NCBI RefSeq assembly: GCF_051594765.1
Contig: NZ_JBPPGJ010000012.1
Span: forward strand, 62,001-126,000
DNA from: Paenibacillus_AR sp051594765
GTDB taxonomy: Bacteria > Bacillota > Bacilli > Paenibacillales > NBRC-103111
Reading direction: 5' to 3'
Length of the DNA: 64,000 bases
In this document: piece by piece, positions 23,616 through 31,251 of the stretch
Numbering within the stretch: position 1 is the stretch's first letter
Layout of the letters: every line of letters begins with the position of its first letter
Program-made: the position numbers and the translations under genes
The notes under the pieces: generated by a model
The model's database searches: none
What the model saw: the letters and a program-made list of their open reading frames with translations, nothing else
Told to the model about the DNA's origin: nothing

Positions 23616-23835
23616 TCATCCCTTCGTCTATGGTTTTATCGATAAAAATAAGCACCGCTTCAAGCGCCTTTGCAGCCCCGCGGTGTTCTCTTACTTCCTT
23701 CATGGTCTCGCACGACATCAGCTTTCCCTTGCGATCCGCGATCCGGTCCCGCAGGTACTTTTCTAGGATCGGCCAGGCCTCGGACCGCTTCAGGTTGTCC
23801 ATCGCGGCGGCCTGTTGCTGTTTGGTGCTGCTCAT
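23602..23835 (-). CDS. Unknown small helical protein downstream of portal
   Basis: Seventy-seven residues (MSSTKQQQAAAMDNLKRSEA...), helical and charged, with KLMSCETMKEVREHRGAAKA. Its start overlaps the portal stop by 4 nt and it overlaps the following gene by 14 nt, so translation is probably coupled. Similar short proteins follow the portal in many podoviruses. No name assigned. Confidence 0.55.
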   Translation of the reverse strand: MSSTKQQQAAAMDNLKRSEAWPILEKYLRDRIADRKGKLMSCETMKEVREHRGAAKALEAVLIFIDKTIDEGMNENA

Positions 23836-25814
23836 CCGCCTGCACCTGCCATTTGCATGCCGGCTTCTTGTTGCATGGCCGTGTTCGCGCCTCCGCCGCC
23901 CGGTAAGCTAGGAGGAGGAGCCTCGGGCGGCATCATCGGCGGCTGACCGCCTTGCATGTAGAGCTGAAGGAGCTGCTGTGCTTCAGGAGGCATTCGGGCC
24001 AGCAGGTTCTGCATCATCTGCTGCTCCATGACACCGTTCAGTTCGTCATCCGTCGGCAAGATATCGTCGGTGTCCTGGATGTCGAAGCTCTCCAGCAGCT
24101 TCTTCAGGAGGTTCCGGCGCTTGATCGGAAACTGCTGCATGAACGGGTCCGCCCCCACTACGCCGTAGAGCTCCACCATCCGCTGCTTGAATGCTTCCTT
24201 GTTAGCCATCGGCTCCACAGAGCTGCCAGCCGCGATAAGATGGAACTCACCTTGGATATCCTCCGGCGCGATCTGCGGCCACTCCGTCTCGTCCTTATCG
24301 AAGAGCGGCAACAGGCGGATGTCCTCGATGAACTGCTGGTTCAGCTGCATCATCTTCCGGGCGATTCGGACAAGCAGGCGCTTCTCCACGGAGCTGATGA
24401 TGAGCTTGAACCGCATCGAAGCGTTGTTGTCCTTGCTCATCGTTGTGGTGGCCGTCTCTCCGCCGGTGCTGGTTCCCATGACGACGTCGTGGGCGCCTGT
24501 GGCCTGCTTCATGTCCTCCTTGATGATCGTCTCCTGATTGAAGCTGCCGGCCAGTGCGGCGTCAGGGGAGTTCAGGACCTTCAAATCATGATCAACATCA
24601 TCCATCTCGATGAAGTTTCCTTGCCCCCACTTCAGCTGCTTGCGGTCAATCTGGGCGTTCCGATTGATGGCAAACGGCCGCCGCATGGAGAAGGAACGGT
24701 AATCGATCCGCTGGTTACGCTCCGTGTTCAGCTCGGCGTGCAGATCCTCCAACATCTCCATGAGCCCAATGCCGTAGAAGTTCTTCGGGTCCTCACTGTA
24801 CACGTCCTTGTCGTAAGGCTTCTTCTTGTGGTAGAAGGGGTTCGGTGCGTCCTTCGCCAGATACTGGCGGTTGATGATGATCACATGACGGTCATCCTCG
24901 AAGTACTTATGGACCTCGTACAGGTCCATGTCCCCGCTTGTGTCCAGCGTCTCATTCAGGTTCGGGATTCCAATTGCGCTCATCCGGTTATTGCGGGCCT
25001 CGTTATGCGCGGGAGTCTTCGGGATCTGCTTCCAATCCAGGCGCATATCGTCATCATTTGCCGCTAGCTCGTTCAACTGCTCTTTGGACATGTAGTCCAC
25101 ATGGCCGGCATATCTGGCATCGTCGATGTCTTCGGCGTTCGGGTCCACGAAAAAAAGCCCCAGGTCCAAGAACTTGACCTCGGGATCATCATATTCTTTC
25201 ACGCTTACCTCTGTAGCTTCCCAATCCATGATCGGGGTCACGTTGTCATCGTCGAACAAGGGCTGGTCCTCGTCGTCTGTCTGCTGCACGAGCTCCTTTC
25301 GAATCACGGTCCGTTCCTTGAAGCACCAGCCTGTATAGGAGACTGTTGTGCCGTAGAGGCCCATGATCTTCATCCCGGTATGGAATAGGTCCTGCATATC
25401 CATCGGGACGTTCATCTGGTAGTCCAGCAGCGTCTGCATCCGTTCAGCAGCGGCCACCCATGGCCGTTCAGCATTCGGAAGCGGAGCGCCCATTGGTCCG
25501 AACAACTCCTGCACCTGCTGATGGGTTGGCACGCCCTTCACGGCCACATACGGCCTTCCAGCGAACAGCGTCTCCACCAGGCGCGGCAGGATCGTCTCCA
25601 GCATAACGAAGGGATACGGGATAGACAGGTTCGAACGGTCTGTGACCGGCTTCCCTTCCTTATCCACCAGCTGCGGGGCGATGTTGCGCCACATCTTGTA
25701 CCACCGGGTCCACTTGTCGCGGTAATTGCTGTCGCGCCACTTCTCCGCCGCCTCGATCCGGTCCATGTACTTGCGAACCTTCCGGCGTTCGCGCTCACTT
25801 TCTCTCCTGGCCAA
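23832..25814 (-). CDS. Portal protein, P22/SU10-like
   Basis: A 660-residue portal that forms the dodecameric DNA entry ring. Key stretches: WRDSNYRDKWTRWYKMWRNI at the start, PYPFVMLETILPRLVETLFA, NFYGIGLMEMLEDLHAELNT, and RNQRIDYRSFSMRRPFAINR, typical of the wing and stem of P22-like portals. The C-terminus is Pro/Gly/Met-rich. It follows terminase and two small genes and overlaps the upstream holin-like gene by 20 nt. Confidence 0.88.
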   Translation of the reverse strand: MARRESERERRKVRKYMDRIEAAEKWRDSNYRDKWTRWYKMWRNIAPQLVDKEGKPVTDRSNLSIPYPFVMLETILPRLVETLFAGRPYVAVKGVPTHQQVQELFGPMGAPLPNAERPWVAAAERMQTLLDYQMNVPMDMQDLFHTGMKIMGLYGTTVSYTGWCFKERTVIRKELVQQTDDEDQPLFDDDNVTPIMDWEATEVSVKEYDDPEVKFLDLGLFFVDPNAEDIDDARYAGHVDYMSKEQLNELAANDDDMRLDWKQIPKTPAHNEARNNRMSAIGIPNLNETLDTSGDMDLYEVHKYFEDDRHVIIINRQYLAKDAPNPFYHKKKPYDKDVYSEDPKNFYGIGLMEMLEDLHAELNTERNQRIDYRSFSMRRPFAINRNAQIDRKQLKWGQGNFIEMDDVDHDLKVLNSPDAALAGSFNQETIIKEDMKQATGAHDVVMGTSTGGETATTTMSKDNNASMRFKLIISSVEKRLLVRIARKMMQLNQQFIEDIRLLPLFDKDETEWPQIAPEDIQGEFHLIAAGSSVEPMANKEAFKQRMVELYGVVGADPFMQQFPIKRRNLLKKLLESFDIQDTDDILPTDDELNGVMEQQMMQNLLARMPPEAQQLLQLYMQGGQPPMMPPEAPPPSLPGGGGANTAMQQEAGMQMAGAGG

Positions 25815-26019
25815 GCAGCTTCACCTCCCCTTTCAACTCTTGGATGTCAACCTTGATGATGTCACCAAACTTGTCGATGGTCAGCCTTAGGGCGGCCTCG
25901 CGGCTCTTATTTTCCTCCATGATCCGATTGATGAATCCCTTGGCCCAGATTCCCAGAAGAACGAAGAGTACACAGAAGACGCCTTGCGTAATGAAGTATT
26001 CAATCCCCTTCTCCTCCAT
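25795..26019 (-). CDS. BhlA/UviB-like holin-type membrane protein
   Basis: Seventy-four residues from MEEKGIEYFITQGVFCVLFV. A single N-terminal membrane helix followed by a charged coiled-coil tail (RIMEENKSREAALRLTIDKF, DIQELKGEVKLL) is the layout of the BhlA/UviB holin-like family. The ATG at 26019 has AAGGAG 8 nt upstream. Its place between terminase and portal, 18 kb from the lysis cassette, is odd. It may act in membrane docking of packaging or be a displaced holin. Confidence 0.6.
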   Translation of the reverse strand: MEEKGIEYFITQGVFCVLFVLLGIWAKGFINRIMEENKSREAALRLTIDKFGDIIKVDIQELKGEVKLLGQERK

Positions 26020-26098
26020 CCTCATCACTCCTTATCGCCCATTTCGCTATTTTGAGCCACAGCAGTAACAGCAGCAAGAACATACCCTCAACGATCAC
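26000..26098 (-). CDS. Possible 32-residue hydrophobic peptide
   Basis: A GTG-started frame reads MIVEGMFLLLLLLWLKIAKW, then an acidic tail; an internal ATG gives 27 residues. It overlaps the BhlA-like gene by 20 nt in another frame. No strong ribosome site is seen, so this is tentative. Confidence 0.3.
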   Translation of the reverse strand: MIVEGMFLLLLLLWLKIAKWAIRSDEDGGEGD

Positions 26099-26136
26099 CG
26101 TCTCGAAGAAAGAAGCTCACCAGCACCACGTCCCCA

Positions 26137-26163
26137 AAATAAAAAGACCGCCGAGTGGCGATC
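26137..26163 (-). terminator. Terminator downstream of 26173-26493
   Basis: On the minus strand GATCGCC pairs with GGCGGTC (one wobble) around ACTC, followed by TTTTTATTTT. It would separate the terminase transcript from portal and head genes. Confidence 0.75.
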
Positions 26164-26172
26164 CTCTTGAAT

Positions 26173-26493
26173 TCACTTTCTATCCCACAACTTATTGTCT
26201 TCTCTAACCCACTTTTGCGTTATCTCTCCTCTACCATTCCTGTCGAAAATATGAATGGTCCCGGAGATAGCGTCGTACAATCGCTTTTCACTAGGTACGA
26301 TAAAGATCTTATAACCCTGTGTCAGAAGATCGTGCAACCTAGATTCGTTCAGGGTTGGCTCACTGTGCTGCGTATAAAAAAAACTATGGAAATCTGTCCA
26401 ATCCGGTCCTTCATGCTTTGCTGCATAAACAACATTCTCCGAATCGTCTGCAAGAATTTTGTCCAAATGTTCTTGGTCAATAGGGCTACGCAA
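26173..26493 (-). CDS. Unknown protein downstream of terminase
   Basis: A 106-residue protein from a TTG with AAAGGAG 9 nt upstream (MRSPIDQEHLDKILADDSEN...). It contains DLLTQGYKIFIVPSEKRLYD and ISGTIHIFDRNGRGEITQKW. It is more AT-rich than its neighbours and lacks virion features, so it may be a late-acquired cargo gene. It is followed by its own terminator. No family recognised. Confidence 0.5.
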   Translation of the reverse strand: MRSPIDQEHLDKILADDSENVVYAAKHEGPDWTDFHSFFYTQHSEPTLNESRLHDLLTQGYKIFIVPSEKRLYDAISGTIHIFDRNGRGEITQKWVREDNKLWDRK

Positions 26494-26530
26494 TAGCGAT
26501 CATCTCCTTTTCCCATATTATAGCAGAAAA

Positions 26531-28102
26531 CTAGTAGCCCGTCCTTCCAATTGGAGTTCCGTAGTCCGGCTCGTACTGATCATCATCATCTGGCTGCTCT
26601 CCGTTGTTGTACATCAGCCGGTTCAATGCTTGTGTGGTCGAATCAACCTCGTCATCATGCAGGATGTTCGGGAAGCCGGAGAACACGTTCATGTAATCCG
26701 TCACCCACGGTGCGATCATCGGATGCGGCAAATAGACGTTTCCGGCCTCGATCTCCGGGGCCACAGCAGACGCCCGCGCCACCTTACCGCCTTCCGGGTT
26801 GACCGCCACCATCCCGCTAACCTTCCGGCGCAGCATTTGGATCACGGCCGGCCCGTTGGCCTTGTCCTCTACAAGTACCAGCCGCGCCTTCGGATACTTG
26901 GTGCGGAGGCGAACAATCTCATCCATGGTCCGGATGATGTCCATGCGGTCCTTCACCTGATCCAGCAGGTACTTGTCCGCCGCCTTCCGGCCCCACACCT
27001 GGCCGGCCACGAAGTCGGATCCGTCACTGTCCTTGAACGTACAATCCCAGCTCTGTAGCTGCTGGTCAAATCGCTTCGGCAGCGGCTCGGCCGTCTTGTA
27101 CATAACCTGGCTGCCGATCCGGATCTCCACCGGGGGGAGCTCCATGCCTTCCGGTGCCCAGAATTTCCACCATGTCCGCTTGAACATACCGCCTTCGGAA
27201 GGTGTCGGGTCCTGATCGTACTGGGCACCGTAGTTGTAAGAACCAAGCGCCCGCTTAACGGCCGCGATCTCCTCCGGCCCCTCTCGTTCTGGCCAAAGCA
27301 GCTCCCCGGCCTCCCTGATCTTATCCCGCCCGCTCATAGGGTAGTGGATGATGATCTGCTTATGGTTCTCGCCCGGCAGCTTCAGGTGCTCGTATCCACC
27401 CTGCTCGATGATATGGCCGCTCAGGTCGTTCTCATGGAGCCGCTGCATAATCACCACAATTGCGCCTGTCTTTTTGTTGTTCAGGCGCGTCGGCAGCGTC
27501 CGGCGGAACCATTCGATGGTGGAGGCCCGAATCGTATCGGAATCGATCTCCTCCGGGTTGTGCGGGTCATCCACGATGATGTAGTCCGCGCCCTTGCCCG
27601 TCATCGTACCGCCGACCGACGTGGCCACCATGACGCCGTTCTTGTTGTTCTGGTACTCCGTCTTCACGTTCTGGTCACCCAGCAGATAGAAACGGTCCCC
27701 CCAGTTCCTTCGGTACCAATCCGATTGCAAAATAAGCCGCCGATCAACCGAGTGCTTGGTTGATAGCGACTGCGCATAGGATGCGAAAATCCATTTGGCC
27801 TCTGGCCGCTTAGTCCACATCCACGTCGGCCACGTCACGCTACCAAGGATTGACTTCATATAGCGGGGTGGAATGTTGATCAGTAGGCGCTTGATCTGGC
27901 CTGCCGTGACGGCCTCCAGATACTCGGAGATGCAGTCTATGTGCCAGTTGTGCATGTAATCAGCCGGATCAATAATGGGCCATACCCGGCGCGTGTAGGT
28001 GCTCAGTGAATTCTCCAGTTCCGCAGCCTCGGAGTTATCGACGATGCGGACCTTCTGCTTTAGGTGGTCATAAAGCTGTGCAAGGTGCTGAGCATTCGCC
28101 AC
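26531..28102 (-). CDS. terL: Terminase large subunit
   Basis: A 523-residue packaging motor. The N-terminal ATPase shows a degenerate Walker A (PPRYMKSIL, residues 78-86), IFASYAQSLSTKHSVDRRLI, GGTMTGKGADYIIVDDPHNP with Walker B near residue 178, and VIMQRLHENDLSG. The C-terminal RNase H-like nuclease has QSWDCTFKDSDGSDFVAG and LVLVEDKANGPAVI. It cuts concatemers and pumps DNA through the portal. It starts 1 nt after the small subunit stop. Confidence 0.93.
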   Translation of the reverse strand: MANAQHLAQLYDHLKQKVRIVDNSEAAELENSLSTYTRRVWPIIDPADYMHNWHIDCISEYLEAVTAGQIKRLLINIPPRYMKSILGSVTWPTWMWTKRPEAKWIFASYAQSLSTKHSVDRRLILQSDWYRRNWGDRFYLLGDQNVKTEYQNNKNGVMVATSVGGTMTGKGADYIIVDDPHNPEEIDSDTIRASTIEWFRRTLPTRLNNKKTGAIVVIMQRLHENDLSGHIIEQGGYEHLKLPGENHKQIIIHYPMSGRDKIREAGELLWPEREGPEEIAAVKRALGSYNYGAQYDQDPTPSEGGMFKRTWWKFWAPEGMELPPVEIRIGSQVMYKTAEPLPKRFDQQLQSWDCTFKDSDGSDFVAGQVWGRKAADKYLLDQVKDRMDIIRTMDEIVRLRTKYPKARLVLVEDKANGPAVIQMLRRKVSGMVAVNPEGGKVARASAVAPEIEAGNVYLPHPMIAPWVTDYMNVFSGFPNILHDDEVDSTTQALNRLMYNNGEQPDDDDQYEPDYGTPIGRTGY

Positions 28103-28103
28103 A

Positions 28104-28670
28104 TCATCCTTCCCCCCTTAGCTGTAATTCAATGATCCGCTGCATGCGGGGATTGGCGGACACCTGAGCCAGCGCATAATCGCAGGCATCAGGAGCTGCC
28201 TTCCGGAAAATCTCAATGAACAGGTCCGTGAACTCCTTCCAGAGCTCGAACTGGAACGCCTTCTCCCGCATGTCGGCCATGAACTTGCTGTTCTCCCGGA
28301 GCTCCCGATTCAGCGCCGTAATGGTCTGCACGTCCTTGCGCAGCTCATCGTCCGTCTTCTCATCGATAGGCTTGGCCGCTACATGCTGGAACCGGTTCAA
28401 CAAGGCCATCGTTGTATTCGCCTGGACTTCCAGGATGTCGATGTCAAAGTTCACGATCCGGGAGACCCGTTCGCTGCTCTTCAGCACCTCCGCCTTCCTG
28501 ACGCCTTGGTCGATGGTCTTGATGTACTCATTGACCGCCACATGGGAGATGGATTCCCTTGCCTTCTTGGAGCATAGTTCTGCAATTTGCCGGGCTGACT
28601 TCCCTTGGGCGAGCGCATCGGCCACGAGCTTCTGCAGACTGTGCTTTTCGATTTTGCTCTGTCTACCCAT
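28104..28670 (-). CDS. terS: Terminase small subunit (probable)
   Basis: A 188-residue protein with an N-terminal helix-turn-helix-like region (QKLVADALAQGKSARQIAEL) followed by long helices (ILEVQANTTMALLNRFQHVA, TALNRELRENSKFMADM). This is the DNA-binding plus oligomerisation layout of small terminases and of the DUF3486 group. It recognises the packaging start site. It lies directly before terL, and the 190-nt gap upstream could hold that site. Confidence 0.72.
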   Translation of the reverse strand: MGRQSKIEKHSLQKLVADALAQGKSARQIAELCSKKARESISHVAVNEYIKTIDQGVRKAEVLKSSERVSRIVNFDIDILEVQANTTMALLNRFQHVAAKPIDEKTDDELRKDVQTITALNRELRENSKFMADMREKAFQFELWKEFTDLFIEIFRKAAPDACDYALAQVSANPRMQRIIELQLRGEG

Positions 28671-28859
28671 CGGTTCACGCCCCTTTTTACCGTAAAGAAA
28701 TGTTAGGGTATTCGTTAAGTTTTGTAAGGGTTACGTGTTAAGTGATCCACCTTAAAGTCTTGCCCCACTTGGGTTTAGGCTGTAAAGGTATTTCTTAACA
28801 CTCTTCTCACCCTATAGCACTTTGTATGACGAAAAATCATATTTTCAATTCCGGATATG
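28671..28859. promoter_or_regulatory. Late control region upstream of terminase
   Basis: A non-coding, AT-rich gap between the sigma-like regulator and terS. It holds an inverted pair GTGTTAAG (28735-28742) / CTTAACAC (28794-28801), a further CGTTAAG copy, and GTAAAG/GTAAAGG repeats. A late promoter recognised by the sigma-like factor and/or a terminase pac/cos site is likely here; the sequence does not tell which. Confidence 0.45.
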
Positions 28860-28890
28860 AAAAAAAGCCTGTTCACAGAAGGAACAGGCT
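28860..28890 (-). terminator. Terminator of the early operon
   Basis: A perfect 9-bp stem AGCCTGTTC / GAACAGGCT with a 7-nt loop, followed by TTTTTT. It overlaps the last codons of the sigma-like gene and ends the long early transcript before the late operon. Confidence 0.9.
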
Positions 28891-29373
28891 GGTAGCTTTC
28901 GCATATTCAATTTTTTCCTTCGCCCGGTCCAAGGTGGTCTGTACGGTGCTCCTTCCCACATGCAGCTCCTGGGAGATCTCCGATAGGCTCATGCCGTCCA
29001 CATGGTACATCATGAACATCTGCTTCTCCCGGTCCGTCAGGTCCTCCATGGCCCATTTGATCTTTTCCCATTCCTCGGCTGTCAGATCCCGGCTCTCACG
29101 CTCAACAGACCATCCGTTGGGCGAGTGATAGGCATCGATCCATGCCGGGTCCCAGGAGCGCACGTAGCGCTTCTCCACGCCCCTGCGACGGTTAGGATTC
29201 CCACCATGCTGCATCCATTCCAAGGCGTACTCGACGTTCTGGATGCACATACCCAGCGTTTCCTTCCATGCCTTGTCTTCTGCCTGCTCCCGTACCTTCT
29301 CGAGCCGCTTCTGAGCTTCCTTGTATCCCGGGATCAGGTCCAGCACCGAATCATTCCAATGTCCTACTGCCAT
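28873..29373 (-). CDS. Sigma-like late transcription regulator (ArpU/Xpf-like)
   Basis: A 166-residue protein from MAVGHWNDSVLDLIPGYKEA. The C-terminus contains a sigma-70 region 4-type helix-turn-helix: MEDLTDREKQMFMMYHVDGM, then LSEISQELHVGRSTVQTTLD. Such proteins switch on phage late genes, and this one sits at the end of the early operon directly before terminase. The ATG at 29373 has GGAGG 8 nt upstream and overlaps the stop of a 25-residue peptide; upstream codons in frame are not needed. Confidence 0.78.
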   Translation of the reverse strand: MAVGHWNDSVLDLIPGYKEAQKRLEKVREQAEDKAWKETLGMCIQNVEYALEWMQHGGNPNRRRGVEKRYVRSWDPAWIDAYHSPNGWSVERESRDLTAEEWEKIKWAMEDLTDREKQMFMMYHVDGMSLSEISQELHVGRSTVQTTLDRAKEKIEYAKATSLFLL

Positions 29374-29450
29374 CACAAACACCTCCAGATCAGCATGATA
29401 ATCCCCCACAGCGGCAACACCATGAGCACGCCATTCCGCAGCCCTCGCAT
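29373..29450 (-). CDS. 25-residue hydrophobic peptide
   Basis: Sequence MRGLRNGVLMVLPLWGIIML plus a five-residue tail. GGGAGG lies 8 nt before its ATG, its start overlaps the previous stop (TAATG), and its stop overlaps the start of the sigma-like gene. This packing argues for real translation. It may be a small membrane peptide or a leader that couples translation. Confidence 0.5.
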   Translation of the reverse strand: MRGLRNGVLMVLPLWGIIMLIWRCL

Positions 29451-29590
29451 TACTGCCACCTCCCGGATCGGCCCCGGTTCCGCTGATAGGCGGTGGTCTT
29501 GATGTCCTTCACGATCTTCGGCGGTTTCAGATCCTGGTATTTCTTCAGCTCTTCCTCGCTGAGCGTGTACTTCTTGACTGGGTTTGCCAT
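29450..29590 (-). CDS. 46-residue basic protein of unknown function
   Basis: MANPVKKYTLSEEELKKYQD, then a Lys/Arg-rich tail. The start at 29590 has AGGGGG 7 nt upstream, better placed than an ATG 6 nt earlier. A GC-rich hairpin (29612-29633) lies upstream. No family recognised. Confidence 0.5.
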   Translation of the reverse strand: MANPVKKYTLSEEELKKYQDLKPPKIVKDIKTTAYQRNRGRSGRWQ

Positions 29591-29643
29591 ATCCATTCCC
29601 CCTGTAGGAGAGCCCCCTGCGCTTTGCAGAGGGCCGTCCGTTA

Positions 29644-30639
29644 TTAATACACTGCTTCCACTCGATCCTCCAGCTTGGTGATACGAACCTTCATTCCGGC
29701 GATCTCGCGGACGATGGCTTCGAGAGTAATCCCTGCCGGCGCATCTCCTGCGTCCTCCAGAGCCGCAGCAACCTCTTGTACTCCTTCTCCTCCGGTGACG
29801 TCTCGTGCCACATCCTGATCCTCTGCCAGGCCTCGAAACGCGTCATCCAGGCGTTCCTCCGTCACTTCCTCCTCCTGAGCTACTGCCGGCGCTTCACCGG
29901 GCATTTTTAGCGGCTGGAGGCCAAACTTCTCGACCAGGTTCCGGTTGATCTGCTCGAGGCGGGCTTTCTCCAAGCGGGCCTTCCGTTCTTCCTCCGTCTC
30001 AGGCCGCAGCGTGGACTTCAGCTGCAGGCCGCCGGTGGGAGCATGTCCATTCTTCAGGGTTCGCACCATACCCTCCAACTCGTCAATCTGGGCCTTCAGG
30101 CTCCGGTTCTCGGCAAGGGTCTTCTCGGCTACCGCCTCCACCTCTTCCGTCGCTCTGACGGCCGCGTCACGCTTCTGCTCGGCATCCTTTCGGGCATAGG
30201 ACTCTTCGCTGTACAAGCGCCGGTTCTCCTCGGCCAGCTTGAAGTTCTCCTCCGCCTTCTGCAGCGCTTCGGCCAGCGCCTGGTCGGAGGTCCGCAGCCT
30301 TTCGGTCAGATCACTGACCGTCTCATTCAGCTGCTCCATGGCCGCTTTATGGTCGGTATGTACTTGCTGCAGGTGCTCGGCGTGGACTGCTGTAAGCTGT
30401 TCGGAGACCTGGTTGATCAAGCTCTGGACCTCCGCATTCATTCCCGGTAGCCCGGTAATGGCATCATAGTCCTGCGGCAGCTGGAAGCCGGCCAGCACCT
30501 CGGCCGCTTTCTCTTCGCCATCCTCCAGGTTCTTCAGCTGGGCCAAGTAAAATGCCGCCTTCGCCTCATCCCGTTCGGCCTTTGCCTCTACAATCATCCC
30601 CTGCAATTCCTCTTTGGTCACGGTTGATTTCCTCCCCAT
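29644..30639 (-). CDS. Coiled-coil protein of unknown function
   Basis: A 331-residue protein made largely of long charged helices, about residues 60-200 (e.g. ALQKAEENFKLAEENRRLYS, AEKTLAENRSLKAQIDELEG), followed by an acidic segment and a C-terminal heptad pattern (VREIAGMKVRITKLEDRVEA). It could be a structural or nucleoid-like phage protein. The first ATG overlaps the upstream small gene by 74 nt; an ATG at 30597 is an alternative start. No family recognised. Confidence 0.55.
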   Translation of the reverse strand: MGRKSTVTKEELQGMIVEAKAERDEAKAAFYLAQLKNLEDGEEKAAEVLAGFQLPQDYDAITGLPGMNAEVQSLINQVSEQLTAVHAEHLQQVHTDHKAAMEQLNETVSDLTERLRTSDQALAEALQKAEENFKLAEENRRLYSEESYARKDAEQKRDAAVRATEEVEAVAEKTLAENRSLKAQIDELEGMVRTLKNGHAPTGGLQLKSTLRPETEEERKARLEKARLEQINRNLVEKFGLQPLKMPGEAPAVAQEEEVTEERLDDAFRGLAEDQDVARDVTGGEGVQEVAAALEDAGDAPAGITLEAIVREIAGMKVRITKLEDRVEAVY

Positions 30640-30751
30640 CGATTACTTTCAAAATCGCTACTGCCTGCCCGTCCTCGGATTCGTAGACCCGCCATTTCCC
30701 GTGGCCGACGATCCGACACTCCCACACTTTATCCAGATCCGCCTCTCGCAA
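30566..30751 (-). CDS. Small protein of unknown function
   Basis: Sixty-one residues from a TTG directly after the previous stop, with GGGGAGG about 9 nt upstream. The first part (WECRIVGHGKWRVYESEDGQ, AVAILKVIDGEE) looks like a compact beta fold; the last 20 residues overlap the next gene in another frame. Uncertain. Confidence 0.4.
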   Translation of the reverse strand: MREADLDKVWECRIVGHGKWRVYESEDGQAVAILKVIDGEEINRDQRGIAGDDCRGKGRTG

Positions 30752-31048
30752 TCACCCCGCCTCCCCGCTTATAATGGGTGTGTCAGCCATTATGTCTTGC
30801 CCCGGATCCCACCAGTCCGGGGTTTTTACTTTGCGCTTAGTATCGAGCCTCTTCCCGATACTCTGCAGCTCCCCGCCCTTCGGACATGTCCACGTGCAGT
30901 AACCATCGATCTTGCTATGCACATGACCATACTGTCGGGCCAGCTCGGCGCGCTTCGTGCATTCATTTCGGCAGTAGTTCAAGATGCTTTCGATCTGCCT
31001 GAATATCTCCATCCGTTCCTCGCGCGTAATCCGCTTTACTCGCTGCAT
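30752..31048 (-). CDS. Small Cys/His protein, possible zinc binding
   Basis: Ninety-eight residues (MQRVKRITREERMEIFRQIE...) with CRNEC, GHVHSKIDGY and CTWTC, a Cys/His pattern that could bind zinc. The ATG overlaps the end of the previous gene by 13 nt. It belongs to the early operon and may be a DNA-binding or regulatory protein. No family named. Confidence 0.5.
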   Translation of the reverse strand: MQRVKRITREERMEIFRQIESILNYCRNECTKRAELARQYGHVHSKIDGYCTWTCPKGGELQSIGKRLDTKRKVKTPDWWDPGQDIMADTPIISGEAG

Positions 31049-31209
31049 GCCGGCCCCTGCCTCTCCCGGATCCGCCGAATGTCCATGTCCTCCACCAGCC
31101 TGATGGCGACGGGCTGGTTCTCGACCATGATGATCCGTTCCTCCCCGGGCTCCAGCGCCTTGATCTCTTTCACGAAAGCCTCGTATCGGCTCATGGCATT
31201 TAAAATCAT
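31036..31209 (-). CDS. 57-residue protein of unknown function
   Basis: Begins MILNAMSRYEAFVKEIKALE and continues with a charged, probably alpha/beta sequence (ERIIMVENQPVAIRLVEDMD). GGGGGAGGG lies 5 nt before the ATG. Between it and the adenine methyltransferase start lies only a short gap. No family recognised. Confidence 0.5.
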   Translation of the reverse strand: MILNAMSRYEAFVKEIKALEPGEERIIMVENQPVAIRLVEDMDIRRIRERQGPACSE

Positions 31210-31251
31210 GTGGTCCCTCCCCCACTGAACTTAATATTCAGCGAATGTTCA

